18,908 nucleotides of DNA from Prototheca cutis (GCA_002897115.2 BCIH01000002.1:1004928-1023835); one strand, 5' to 3'. Shown: positions 1-9,110, counted from the first letter of the stretch. The notes: a model not told the origin generated them from the sequence alone. Translations and numbers: made by a program.

Positions 1-23
1 CCCCCCCCCCCCCCCCCCCCCCC
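1..23. repeat. Poly-C run at window edge
   Basis: The window opens with 23 consecutive C bases. A homopolymer exactly at the edge, together with the very long G tract at 4549-4651, suggests a contig or read boundary more than a biological element. A genuine C/G tract cannot be excluded. Confidence 0.8.
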
Positions 24-901
24 TTTCTTTGTCACTCCAAATACACAAAAAAAGGTCCGCCACTTTTCTTTGGCACATGCACTGCATCTGCAGTTCCGAT
101 GTTTGATTGATTGATTGGCTGGGCGGGTGCAGGTTCGCAACCTCCACCCCACCCCACCTGCCCAAGCCCTAGCCCCAACCCCTCGGAGGCGCTGCTTTCG
201 TCTGACCGTCAGCACTCGCTGCGGCCGGTCGTCGACCGAGAAAGCCTTGGCTTTTCCCTCGGCCTGAAGAATGAACTGTGGGCCAGTCGCCTTCCCTCGC
301 CTAGCTTTGCCCTGCGCACTCTTGTTTCCCATCCCTCCATGCATGCGTGCATGCATGCATGCGGCACTGGAATGAACGAGGCAGAAGAACAGGGGTCACT
401 AGTGATGAACCGTGGCAGTAGACCGGAACGACAAGGCATCTCCCAGCATGGCTGTTTTTGGTGTAGCGCTGAGATTCGCGTTGTGGGCGGAGACCCAAAG
501 CCATGACAGGGCACCGGTCTGGAACGGATGGGGATATACACCAGAGTCTCGGTCACATGCAGAGCAGGGGGACGTCCCAGCTAGAGGGAGAGGGAGCCAC
601 ACTTGTTGTTGGCACAAGGGGAGCAGCTATAAGAAAGTCATTCAGAGCACGAGAGAGTACAGCCTGAGGGGTGGGCAAGAATCATCACCACGGAGGAAGA
701 CGGGGTAGTATGCTCTTACAGGCAGTGCAGGTGTTTGTTTTTTTGGTTGTTGAAGAACAGGGGTTCCCATCCCCGCAGAGGGCCCCGGAATGTGTGGCCA
801 GGGGGGTTACCCCACCGAGCGGTGTTCGGCAAAGGGCAAGGTGATTGATGACAGGACGCAGCCAGTCAGGTATGGTTGAGCTGAGGCTTGGGAGCAAGCA
901 T
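24..901. other. Non-coding stretch downstream of gene A
   Basis: I find no convincing exon here. Open frames on both strands overlap and have no domain-like sequence. The part next to 901 is probably the 3' UTR of the minus-strand gene A: a TGTAA pentamer, the usual chlorophyte polyadenylation signal, lies on the minus strand at 716-720, about 180 nt beyond the stop. A pentamer of this kind also occurs by chance roughly every kilobase, so this is weak. A GATT microsatellite lies near 104-117. Confidence 0.5.
338..362. repeat. ATGC-type palindromic microsatellite
   Basis: A run of CATG/TGCA units with one variant base. It is self-complementary, so it reads similarly on both strands and could extrude as a cruciform. 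No gene is tied to it. Confidence 0.7.
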
Positions 902-1470
902 CTATGCGGTGGTGGCGGCGGTGGAGCAGGTCAGAACAGCGACCAGGCGGCTCATCAAGCCCTGCTTGGCGGCAGTGGTCGCGACAGGTGTCTCCTCCAC
1001 AGCCCGAGCGTCCTGCATGACGTGTTTTTGATGCGGTGGGTGAGATGCGGCACCCCATATCTTCACACATGACGCAGCGCCAAGCCCCCACCTCCCACTC
1101 TCTCGCACCTTGTTGTCCAGTTGCTTAGAGGAGTTGCGCATAAACACGCCAGAGGCGCGGGCCAGGCGCACGGCGCCGTTGGCAGACTCGCGAACCATGG
1201 ATCCGAGCTTCTTGGCTTGCTCCGAGGAAGTATGCGCCGCGTGACCTACGTTGTTCACGACGCCACTGGTGGCGGACACCCGCTTCTGCGTGGCCCGCTC
1301 CAGCGCAGAAATGGCAGCATCCTGCATACACATGGATGAGGTGTAATTTTCGTTTGTGTCCCCAGTGCTGTCCAAACATGTGTGAGCAAGGTCGCCACCT
1401 ATCCTCCGCTCGCCCGTGCCAAGTTTACCTCGAAGGGATGTCCAGAGCTCGTCGTCGGAGACGCTGCCAT
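902..1470 (-). CDS. Gene A: small Ala/Ser-rich LEA-like protein (121 aa, 3 exons)
   Basis: Spliced model on the minus strand: exons 1470-1429, 1321-1109 and 1012-902, all joined in phase 0 (14 + 71 + 36 codons). Donors are GTAAAC and GTGCGA; acceptors are TATGCAG and CATGCAG. The second intron (96 nt) is a multiple of three without stops, so its retention would give a longer protein. The start is the ATG at 1470 (MAASPTTSSG). An acceptor-like AAACAG lies just upstream, so an earlier exon is possible. The product is hydrophilic, rich in Ala, Ser, Lys and Arg, with amphipathic-helix stretches such as EQAKKLGSMVRESANGAVRL. No domain, signal peptide or clear membrane segment is seen. The composition resembles LEA or senescence/dehydration-type proteins, but the family is not identified. 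It lies in the same strand and neighbourhood as genes B and C. A TGTAA at 716-720 may mark the 3' end. Confidence 0.6.
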
Positions 1471-2227
1471 AATCAACTGTTTTATTTTTTGCGTGTGACC
1501 TTTGGACGTGGAGGTAAAGCTAGAACAAACTTGAGCAATCACAAATGCGTTTGAAAAATGGAATGCGCCGTCGACCCATTTGATGGCGACGCTCTCTCTA
1601 GTCGCCGGCCGCGGCCACCCCGCTGCCCGTCACCATCGCCGCCATCTGAAACTTGTGCCTGTTTGCGAGCGGGGGACGGCCGAAGGGACACATTCATATT
1701 ACGCCTAGCCCGTCCTCCAGGAGTTTCGTCTCTGATTAAGATTGTTTCGAAAGTCTCAACGTGTCGCGGTGTCAAGTGGCCTCTCCCGGGCGCGCAGTGT
1801 TGCACAAGGGGCACGCAACATGTTCGTTCGTTCGCGTTTGTCCCCTTCGGAAGCCGGCGCGCAACGCCCCGCCCCCAACTTTTTTACAGGCGCGCGGTTT
1901 CTGGACCATGACGCGTCCCTCTCACAACTGGTCTATCAGCACACTGCCTGCCTAAAACAGCCTATCTATTAAACAAATTGCCCTTATGGTTTGTGGCGGA
2001 GAGGCATGGACAAGAAATGGTATGTTCGAGCGTGGCAGAAACGTGGACTGTTTTCCAAACACGGCACAGCTATATCATGTGCTTTTTGGAGCAAAAAGAA
2101 TAGCTGCCATTGGATGCCATTGGTCCGGAACGAATGATCTTGGAATGCGTGTGAGGAACTGTACTCCAGCGCAGTGGCCCTTCGGCCATCGGGCTGCGGG
2201 GGCATTGCAGAATACCAGTCCTCTCCC
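1471..2227. other. Spacer between genes A and B
   Basis: This 757-bp stretch should hold the promoter of gene A and the 3' UTR of gene B, both on the minus strand. A minus-strand TGTAA lies at 1884-1888. Overlapping open frames on both strands in the GC-rich part (about 1560-1910) are Arg/Pro-rich and look like composition artefacts. No exon could be supported. Confidence 0.4.
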
Positions 2228-2742
2228 TCACTTCATTCCCATCAAGTCCTTGGCCTTGTCCGCCACCTTGGCTGCAGCACTGCGTGCTGTGCCCGCCTTC
2301 CGCTCGACTTCCACTTCTGCGTCGTGCATGGGATCCCCCGAACCCAAGGTTCCCTTGGCAGGCTGACCTTCCTGTGGAGCACAGTGAGAGGCACACCGTT
2401 CTTGCCTTGCTGAAGCCAAGGCACATCTCGCCACCTCAGTCAGTGTCCGTGTGAGGTCAGAGAGGAGACCGGTGACGCAAGGAAATATGAAAGCTCCCGG
2501 TCTGTTTGGTCATGGCACCAGGGGAACCCAGGCACTCACCATGGCTTCGCCGCTTTGGCTTGGGTCGGTACTCAGCTCAGGTTTCGCCTGCGCCAAGGGG
2601 GTCACATTTACGCATTTGAGCGATCCCGTGGGCTGGCGGGTTCCGGAACGACTTTCGCAACCCCTGTCGACGATGGGGGGACGTCCCGCATACGACGCAC
2701 CTCGTGGACGAGCTTGCTCAGCGATGGCGCGTTGTCCGACAT
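2228..2742 (-). CDS. Gene B: small LEA-like hydrophilic protein (77 aa, 3 exons)
   Basis: Minus-strand exons 2742-2701 (14 codons), 2587-2540 (16 codons) and 2371-2228 (47 codons plus TGA), all in phase 0. Donors are strong (GAG then GTGCGT; ATG then GTGAGT); acceptors are GGCGCAG and TCCACAG. The protein starts MSDNAPSLSKLVHE and ends in a charged helix, AAAKVADKAKDLMGMK. The Ala/Lys/Asp pattern around KVADKAKD is typical of LEA-type, intrinsically disordered stress proteins that fold into amphipathic helices on drying or on membranes. That role is inferred from composition, not from a named domain. There is no signal peptide, Cys or hydrophobic segment. The three joined exons give one continuous hydrophilic protein, and this supports the model although no single exon is long enough to be called alone. 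Confidence 0.7.
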
Positions 2743-3155
2743 GATGACGCTCGAATGCTGACAGTTAAATAAACCGGCGTCGCCTCGGATGGATTGATCA
2801 TCCGTCGACATCGGCCCACGAGATGTGGGGGCCCCCCTTCCCGCTGACGACACCCGGAAGCTTAGAATCGGGACCCTTCCCCTCATCCGACTGTGGCGCA
2901 CCAGCACAGGCACAGTCAGAATTACAACTCGATCTTTTCTTCCAATTACGCGGATCCACGCGTTTACTTCCATTGTAGTATGCTGGGCATGCAAGGGACA
3001 TCATCATCATTCTCAAGAACTATGGGAGTGATATGGGGAGGGTGGCTGCCAGGCACCCCACGCCACCCCGTGCAGCTCCCAGGCGCCAAATACAGTTCCA
3101 AAATCGAATGCTCTAGCCCGTGCCGGCTGCACGGCTGCGCCACGCCCTCTTCACA
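2743..3155. other. Spacer between genes C and B
   Basis: Probable promoter and 5' UTR of gene B and 3' region of gene C, both on the minus strand. A T/A-rich TTTATTTAAC element lies about 25 nt upstream of the gene B ATG, and a minus-strand TGTAA is at 2924-2928. No exon is supported. Confidence 0.35.
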
Positions 3156-3486
3156 TCATCCCTGACTCCCGGAATCAGAATCGTCGGCATAACCACCAGC
3201 AGTGGCTGCACAACACTTTGACATCTGGCGGATCACCGAGGCATGGGAGGGGAGCGTGGGAAGGGGTAGCATGGACGTGGGCTTCAGACTGCCTGCACAG
3301 CACACACGATGGGCAAATTGAGCCACCCCCAACGCCATGAACGTCCCGCACCGAGCGCTGGCGTTCTTCGGGCGTGGGGCTGTCTTTGGCATCCTTGTCT
3401 TTGCTGCCGAGCGTCTGGGCAAAGATGCTGGTCATGCCGCTGACCTTGTCCGCGACCCTCTGGCCGAGAGTTGGCTGCTTGTCCAT
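3156..3486 (-). CDS. Gene C: small hydrophilic protein with VADK motif (about 67 aa, 2 exons, tentative)
   Basis: Exon 3486-3352 encodes 45 residues beginning MDKQPTLGQRVADKVSGMTS, followed by a Lys/Asp/Glu-rich tail ending EERQRS. A GTGCGG donor follows in phase 0. The best acceptor is CCGCCAG before 3224. It gives a 22-residue acidic end (3224-3156) containing ADDSDSGSQG before TGA. A different acceptor (TGTGCAG near 3293) would stop after two more residues, giving 47 aa. An acceptor-like CTGCTGCAG at 3501 means that the ATG at 3486 might not be the true start. The VADKV stretch resembles KVADKAKD at the end of gene B. With gene A, these make a cluster of small charged proteins on one strand. 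The first exon is well supported by composition; the rest is uncertain. Confidence 0.42.
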
Positions 3487-4548
3487 GTCGATGAAGCTTT
3501 CTGCAGCAGTCACAAGCAGCGGAATGAGTTGCAAAGGCGCTAAGTGTCTTCGTTGTGCGGATTCCACGCCTTTCTCGCTTCCGAGACCAGCCCTGCCTCG
3601 TCAAACTCCGGAACCTGGTGAGGTGATCGATCGCCCTCCGATGTCAATAGTCACTCGTCCCAAAGGTTCTCGAAGATGTTTAAGGAAAATTAGAATCCCT
3701 CCAACACGGTTGGCCCAGGCCAACAGGTGCTTCCGCGTCCGTCCGATCAATTGGCCGCACCCCAGGTTGGGAAGGCGGTTTCGCGGTGGCTTCCTGAGAT
3801 CTGGCCCGGGCGACGGCGCCACGGCGCCCCCGCAACAGCAACCGTACGCACACAGCACCCTCCTGAATGCATGGAACTGCAATGGATCTATAATTTATTT
3901 TTTTTTGTCTCAACTGCTTGTCCCAGTGCACTCTGATGAGACAGCTTCTCTTCTCACGTCAAAATGGAGCATCAGCTCCTCAACCCAAATATGCTGCAGG
4001 TCCGCCTGAATGAGCTCGGTCAATTTGTTGCAGGTTGAAAATTCTCCAGCATGCAGGGCACATGAGATCCTTTTGGTTCGCAAAATCCCAGTGTGCAGCC
4101 ACGACCAGAGCGGCAGGTGCATGCAAAATGCCGCAATTCCGGCAGCCGCAGGGTGGGGAGGGGTACAGGTGGCGTAAAGCTGGCAGACACATGCGCGGCA
4201 GGATGCCGCTGCAGGCGCTGGTGTGTGCTGCATGGCATTGACGCATCAGCACGTTGCACGGTATTCATGCGCTGGCAGTGTACANGGGAGGGGGGAGGGG
4301 GGAATCAGATGGCCACGAGCGCGTGGCGGCAGCTTCTGGACAAGAAAGCGCTGCCGCGTCTTTCGGGGCGGCACGTATCGCACGGCACGCGCCCCATGCA
4401 GCGGGCCAAACGCCAATACTCATGGCCATGCAGGGGATTCATTAGGGGGAATGAACAGTTTCCGCAGATGTCAGCGGGCATGAGACTGGGCGGATGGAAA
4501 ACAGAAAAGGCACCTGTGTTCCGTGGCCCGCGCTTCACCGCCGCCCTT
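3487..4548. other. Gene-poor stretch with a possible orphan terminal exon (3910-3993, minus)
   Basis: No complete gene could be built. On the minus strand, a CCTGCAG acceptor before 3993 opens a frame encoding HIWVEELMLHFDVRREAVSS and a few more residues, ending in TGA at 3912-3910. An A9 run with an AATAAA follows directly. It looks like the end of a gene, but no upstream exon was found. A second exon-like stretch on the same strand, with residues EFDEAGLVSEARKAWNPHN, ends near 3543. One N is at 4285 beside G-runs. Confidence 0.25.
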
Positions 4549-4563
4549 GGGGGGGGGGGGGGG

Positions 4564-4651
<88 letters not shown>
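4549..4651. repeat. 103-nt G tract with one C at 4564
   Basis: Apart from one C, every base is G. Open frames through it encode only poly-Gly or poly-Pro and are not genes. It may be a homopolymer artefact of gap closing or read collapse, or a real G-quadruplex-forming tract. G-rich clusters just upstream (4286-4301) hint that the locus is truly G-rich. Confidence 0.95.
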
Positions 4652-4652
<1 letters not shown>

Positions 4653-5441
4653 CTAGAGCTGCCGCAGAGTGCTTGCAGACAAGATGCAACAAAAGAGGTA
4701 GGAAGGCCACTGGCAGCCTGGGGGCGTAAGAGCTCCGAGCAAGCCAACATCCCCCCGTAACTGGCCAGGTGATGGGAGAGTAACAAAGCGCCCATAAGTA
4801 TAGTTGACAGAACAAGGGGCAGCATCACGCGTGCCGGGATAATATCGCAACGAGGCCCACGCCCGCGGCAACCCCTTCCTCCTCGGAACGCAAAAAAAAA
4901 AGTTGAAGAAGGGAGTGTGCTGCCACGACGTGGCCAGATCAGAAAGAAAAAATGCCTTGCAGCCGGTGAAGCCAGCAAATGCGTGTGGGGGGATGAAAAA
5001 AAGCCCTGGCCTTTGGTACGGGGAGAGCACAGGGAAATAAATACATACATACATACTCCTGGGGTGAAGTGGGTCTCTCCCCCGGGGGATGATACAGTGG
5101 AGAGAGAACGATGCACGCATGTGTGGAAGGCAGCGAAGCCAGTATTCAGCTTTTTCAGAGCACAAGACTCCAAAGGGGAAGAAGGATGGAAGGAGCCAAT
5201 GTGGAGGGCCTGAGCGAGACCAGCTGCTCATCAAAACTCCACTGCGCATGGCGGGGAAGGAAAGGAAACGGCCCCCATCGCTTTTGCACGGGGACCATGG
5301 CGACTGGTTGGATCAAGTGGGAAAAAGGGGGAGCACAGCTGTCCCTCGAACCCCGACAAGTGCTGTCCAAGGTGGTGGTTGGATTTGAATGAGATGTGCA
5401 GGCTCACCGGGGACAAAACAAGCCAAAAACAGCCAGTTGGC
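4652..5441. other. Non-coding stretch downstream of gene D
   Basis: About 790 bp with A-runs, T-runs and low-complexity sequence. Minus-strand open frames here are Phe/Pro/Ser-rich and carry no exon features. The part next to 5441 is probably the 3' UTR of the minus-strand gene ending at 5442. No classic polyadenylation signal was seen. Confidence 0.4.
5041..5056. repeat. (ATAC)4 microsatellite
   Basis: Four tandem ATAC units in non-coding DNA. Confidence 0.85.
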
Positions 5442-7293
5442 TCAGGTGTGATGGGCGTGGCGGTGGGCCCAGTCGGCCTCGTCGAGAGAGGAACCCATGC
5501 TGGAGACCAGGTCTTCCAGTTCCGGCCCAGCCAGCGCCCCGGGGGCCTCGGCCAGCGCCTGCACCGCCGCCCGCCGTGCGTCCTGTGCCGACACGGGAGT
5601 GGCAACCCTCGACCAGGACGCGGTGAGGCAGGTGCCATCAACGACGGCCGCCTTCTCCTCGCGGGCTGCGTCGACGCCAAANCCCCTCGCTTTCGCGACA
5701 GCCTTCAGTCCCAGCGCCGTGGGCTTGTGAAAGGCAGCGGCCGAGCACCGCACGGCCTCGGCCGCTGCGCAGGCCGACGCCTTCGCAGCCGAAGCCGTCG
5801 CCGCGGCGCGCCGAGCGCTGCTGGATACCCAGTCGAACCTGGCTGAAGCAGGGCTTGCAGGACTGCCGCCGCCAGCAACCGCCACCGCCATTGCAGCCAC
5901 CGAAGCTGACAGTTTGGCCTCGGCTTCCTGGGCACGGCAGGCCCGGTCCAGGGCCTCGGTGTGCAGGGATTCCAGCAGCGGCACGCAGCAGCGGTGGTAC
6001 GGCCAGTTCAGCTCCCGGGTCGCAGCGGCAGCGGCCGTGAGTTCGGCATCGGCCAGCGCGCCCAGTCCGTCGGCCACAGCCGCAGTCAGGCCCTCGACCA
6101 GCCCCGCGGGCGGGGAGTAGCCCGTCAGGCTCCGCCGGACCCCGGCTAGCGCTGCCAGCGCCCGCACAGCCTCGCGGGCCGTGAACGCAGCACGACTCAA
6201 CGCGGCCTGCACCGACAGCGCAAAGCTGGGCCGGCCGCGGCGGAAGGCAGCACCCAGACCGTCCCACCGTGCCCAGGACTCGAGCGTTGCCAGCGTCTCG
6301 GCGGGGCGCAGCCGGCCGCCATGCCTCGTCAGCGCCTCTTCCAGCGCCAGGGCCAGCCGCCGCGTGTACGACAGGTACCACACCCGGTTCTCCCCGCCAC
6401 CCAACCGCAGCCACGAGCACACACGTAGAAGCAGCACCAGCGGCGTCACGCCGTCGGCCTCGAGCTCTCGAGACCGCTCCAGGCACACGCCTGTAGGTGT
6501 CATGTTGTTTGTTGTTTCACCATTTGCTTGTTTATTTATTCACCCACGTGTGTGAGTGTTTGGATTGTGAGTTGTGAATATGCGTCAGTGGATACCGGAA
6601 ATGCCAACTTCCCTCGCGCCCATTTGCAGGGCCCTCCCCCCTGATCCGCACCCAGGACGGGCACCACCCATTCACCCACCGAGAAACTGGCGAAAGCCGG
6701 ACAACCGGGAGAGACTCTGCAACCTGGTCAGGTGGACCTCCGAGTGGAAATCGGCAGCCGCCACCCGCTCCAAGGCAGCGATGCGGCTGATCATAGTGTT
6801 GTCATTGATCTGCTTCACATCCAGGAGCTCGTCGACACCCTGCGGGGATGGGTGCGGGGCAAGCCGGCGCGGGGGAAGATGGGTATTCAAACCTCGCGTA
6901 CCAGGCGCGGNAGCAGGGACTCGAGGTCAGAGCCCTCTCCGCTTCATGGTGATCTGGGATCCGAAAGCAAAAACATGGGCGCATCGCACCTCCCACTCGC
7001 AGACAAAGGGGTAGTAGGCGGGCCGCGCCAGCATCTTCTCGCTGGTCGGCTTGGACCAGGGTTTGACGGCCTCGGTGTCGAGGGAGACGGGCGCCAGAGT
7101 CAGCACGGTGGGCACCCTGGAGGGGCTCATTCGCCTCGTGCTCCTATGCGGAGCCCTGATGGCCTCAATTCCACGCGTGGGCTGCCTGCGCGACCATGGC
7201 GGAGCAAGTGGTTTGCCCCGCGATCCCGCCAACGACTCGGCGGGAGACCAAAANGGTTGACAGATACCTCGCAAGGACGCATCCAACCTTCAT
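5442..7293 (-). CDS. Gene D: Leu/Ala-rich helical protein of unknown family (453 aa, 4 exons)
   Basis: Minus-strand exons 7293-7268, 7116-6990, 6839-6680 and 6490-5442. The phases match at all three junctions (2, 0, 1), the sum is a multiple of three, and an in-frame TAG precedes the ATG at 7293. Donors are GTATCT, GTGCGA and GTGGGT; acceptors are CTCCAG, CCGCAG and CTACAG. The N-terminus (MKVGCVLARVPTVLTLAPVS) is mildly hydrophobic and could be a targeting peptide. Residues about 52-250 are helix-rich with repeated Leu-x-x-Leu spacing (such as ISRIAALERV and ALALEEALTRHGG). They resemble alpha-solenoid organelle RNA-binding proteins (OPR/FASTK-like) in texture only. Residues about 260-380 are very Ala-rich. 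The tail is acidic, then His-rich (HRHAHHT). One N at 5682 and one in an intron (6911) do not break the frame. Function unknown; the first 8-codon exon is the least certain part. Confidence 0.68.
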
Positions 7294-8088
7294 CAACACC
7301 TATTTACCTATTTGGCGGCATCGTAGCTCGAGTCTGCACGGACTGGCGAGGTGCCATGAATGCGNTCATCCCTCCCCCAACTCCCGTTGGTGGCGCTCGA
7401 AGATAAACCAGCATGGCTCGTCCCCTTTGCGATGCTCTTCTCGAACCAAGTTTACAGTGCGATAACGTGCAGAGAATTTAAGAACTTTTGGAGCCTGGTC
7501 CTCGACGCCGCCCGGGTCATCATGGGGCAGGCGGTGTCGACGTGACGTTCCCCAGCAAACAATGCGCACTGGGGATCCCAGTTACGTTGATCTGAAGTTG
7601 CCTTCGAATCCAGCGTACCCAGGCAACCTTGCATCGGCAAACTCTGGAACATTACACTTGACAATATTATTGACCGCTTGCCGCCTTCTTTGGGGCCAGA
7701 TCAGGCTGCTCTTATTGATGGGTGGGGGGTGAGGGCCGATCCTGTGGGGGTACTGTGCTGATCGGAAGCCACCATCGGACGGGCCCTCGCGATCTAGATC
7801 GGTGGAATCATGTCAATGACGGATTTTCTTCCGTCGCAGCATATATTATGGGTCTTATTCATTGTAACGCGGACGTTCGGCTTGGCTTTGCCGGTGCCGG
7901 CCTGAGCTCAGATAACTGGACCACCCTCCGACATCCGACCGTCCCAAACCCGGTCCGAAAATTTGCAAGATCTACTGCTCCATGCATGCAGCTCGATTGC
8001 ACTTGATGCTACGTATGTTCCGTATGAACAAACCGAGAGCTGGTACAAAACTCTCTGATGAGGTTTTCACGCCAGGCTGGCAGGTCTC
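7294..8088. other. Divergent spacer between minus- and plus-strand gene blocks
   Basis: The gene direction switches here: gene D runs left from 7293 and the next gene runs right from 8089. The spacer probably holds both promoters. Part of it (7360-7700) has open frames on both strands, described separately. The right part (7700-8088) is AT-richer and has no supported exon. A palindrome, GATCTAGATC, lies near 7791-7800. A CTGGCAG just before 8081 could be an acceptor for a 5' UTR intron. Confidence 0.4.
7360..7545 (+). CDS. Possible 61-codon ORF, unknown
   Basis: The ATG at 7360 follows an in-frame TGA directly. The frame runs to TGA at 7543-7545 and includes WLVPFAMLFSNQVYSAITC and EFKNFWSLVLDAARVIMGQ, an amphipathic, mildly hydrophobic sequence. 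Its third codon positions are clearly more GC-rich than those of the competing minus-strand frame through 7480-7540, which favours this strand in a GC3-rich genome. The second codon contains an N (7365). It could be a small gene, the last exon of a longer one, or chance. No homology is recognised. Confidence 0.25.
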   Translation: MXSSLPQLPLVALEDKPAWLVPFAMLFSNQVYSAITCREFKNFWSLVLDAARVIMGQAVST

Positions 8089-8793
8089 ATGGAGGCCATG
8101 GGCGCTCAAACCTTGGTCAGCAGCAGTGCCGTCCTCAGTCGCAACTGGAGTGTGGCCATCCGTGCATCAGAGAGGAAGGCATGGCAGGCTTACGCTCTTT
8201 GGTCAGGGACCAGACGGCAACTGGAACGCAAAGCCCACGCAGCCATCTGCCATGCGAGCAGCGGGCCTTGGTCGGCATCAAAATCTGGCTCTTGCGGTTG
8301 GTCGCCGTGGCGGATGTCAGTGACAGGCTCCTTGCAAGGAAAAAGGCAGCTGGTGTTGGTCCCAGCGCCCTGCGCTGAGACGCCCGGTGCCTCGGTATCA
8401 TCGCCTGCCAGGGGCCCCACCGAGCCTGGAGCGCTCGGTGCATCCACTGACGACTCAACCCCGGTCGCAGATGTCACTGCGGCCCCCGCGGCTTCCATTG
8501 GCCCCGGGTCATTGGAGCGCGGTGGGCCTGCGGGGGACACTGGCCCCCAGGAAGGCCCCCCCCGCGGCCGCAGCAGCAGGCCCGTCTCGGCTGTGCCTGC
8601 CCGCCCCCACCCTGTGGAGACCTGGGAATCACATCGCAGGGGGGATGCCATCGTGTTCAAATTCATGCCTGCGGGCCTGGAGGAAAGCGCGGCGGCGTTG
8701 GCGGTGCGGGAACTGTTGCCAGATCTGCCTGAGGCGGCAGTGCAACGACTGCAGGAGCAAGGGCTCTTACCGGATCTGCCAAGGGAGGCTTAG
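8089..8793 (+). CDS. Unknown protein with Pro/Ala/Gly-rich linker and C-terminal helix (234 aa)
   Basis: A single open frame ending in TAG at 8791-8793. Starts are ATG 8089 or, in a better context (GCCATGG), ATG 8098. Residues about 1-58 are helix-prone and basic (NWSVAIRASERKAWQAYALW). Residues about 110-190 form a low-complexity Pro/Ala/Gly/Ser linker. The last 42 residues form a predicted acidic amphipathic helix pair (ALAVRELLPDLPEAAVQRLQ, then EQGLLPDLP). This end resembles a stretch near the C-terminus of the CBP60-like protein encoded at 13513-18443. Residues about 60-100 are Trp/Ser-rich and less natural, so an unrecognised intron there is possible. AATAAA lies at 8810-8815, just after the stop. 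Minus-strand frames over 8190-8666 lack any comparable feature. No family is recognised. Confidence 0.55.
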   Translation: MEAMGAQTLVSSSAVLSRNWSVAIRASERKAWQAYALWSGTRRQLERKAHAAICHASSGPWSASKSGSCGWSPWRMSVTGSLQGKRQLVLVPAPCAETPGASVSSPARGPTEPGALGASTDDSTPVADVTAAPAASIGPGSLERGGPAGDTGPQEGPPRGRSSRPVSAVPARPHPVETWESHRRGDAIVFKFMPAGLEESAAALAVRELLPDLPEAAVQRLQEQGLLPDLPREA

Positions 8794-9110
8794 GAAGAGT
8801 TCATGAAACAATAAAAGGGACCTATGAAGCTTAATTTCCCAGATGGGACGCGGGCAAATATGAAGGAGAAGTGCTACCCGATCCCAACGGACTGGGGGGG
8901 CATGATGGCCTGCCAACCAATGCGGATCCTCACCGGTCGGGAGACTACGCAACCAGGCGTTGGAGATCTCCGTCCAAACAAGGCCCGGACGGCTTGCAGC
9001 AGCATTTATAATATTGTATTGACGGATTAAATGACAGCTGCATGCCCATACGCCCTCTCGGGCTGCTGACGGCTCGCCGATGCCCGTCTAAGCGTGTGGG
9101 AGGGGACAAG
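8794..9110 (+). promoter_or_regulatory. Spacer with AATAAA and TATA-like element
   Basis: AATAAA at 8810-8815 is close to the preceding stop, though green algae more often use TGTAA. A TTTATAATA element at about 9006-9014 lies some 100 nt upstream of the chosen GINT1-like start and may be its core promoter. Both are motif matches only. Confidence 0.3.

Noticed and set aside
1558..1911. Plus-strand frame of 117 codons between genes A and B
   Set aside because: Pro/Arg/Ser-rich composition, several overlapping frames of similar length on both strands, and no splice or domain support.
3543..3612. Minus-strand exon-like stretch reading EFDEAGLVSEARKAWNPHN before a TAG
   Set aside because: It follows a CAG acceptor and looks natural, but I could not join it in phase to gene C or to any upstream exon, so it is not called.
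4471..5173. Long open frames encoding poly-Gly or poly-Pro through the G tract
   Set aside because: They exist only because a homopolymer has no stop codons; the flanking residues show no domain and the tract may be an assembly artefact.
5638..6486. Second minus-strand frame over gene D exon 4 (282 codons)
   Set aside because: It is Gly/Arg/Ala-rich and out of frame with the phase-matched exons upstream; the other frame (stop at 5442) joins cleanly to exon 3.
8190..8666. Minus-strand frame of 158 codons opposite the 8089 gene
   Set aside because: It is low-complexity with no helix or domain features, whereas the plus-strand frame ends in a well-formed helical segment.
9042..9110. Upstream in-frame start for the GINT1-like protein
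   Set aside because: ATG 9042 has a T at -3, while ATG 9111 has A at -3 and G at +4 and places the signal anchor close to the N-terminus; the longer form is possible but less likely.
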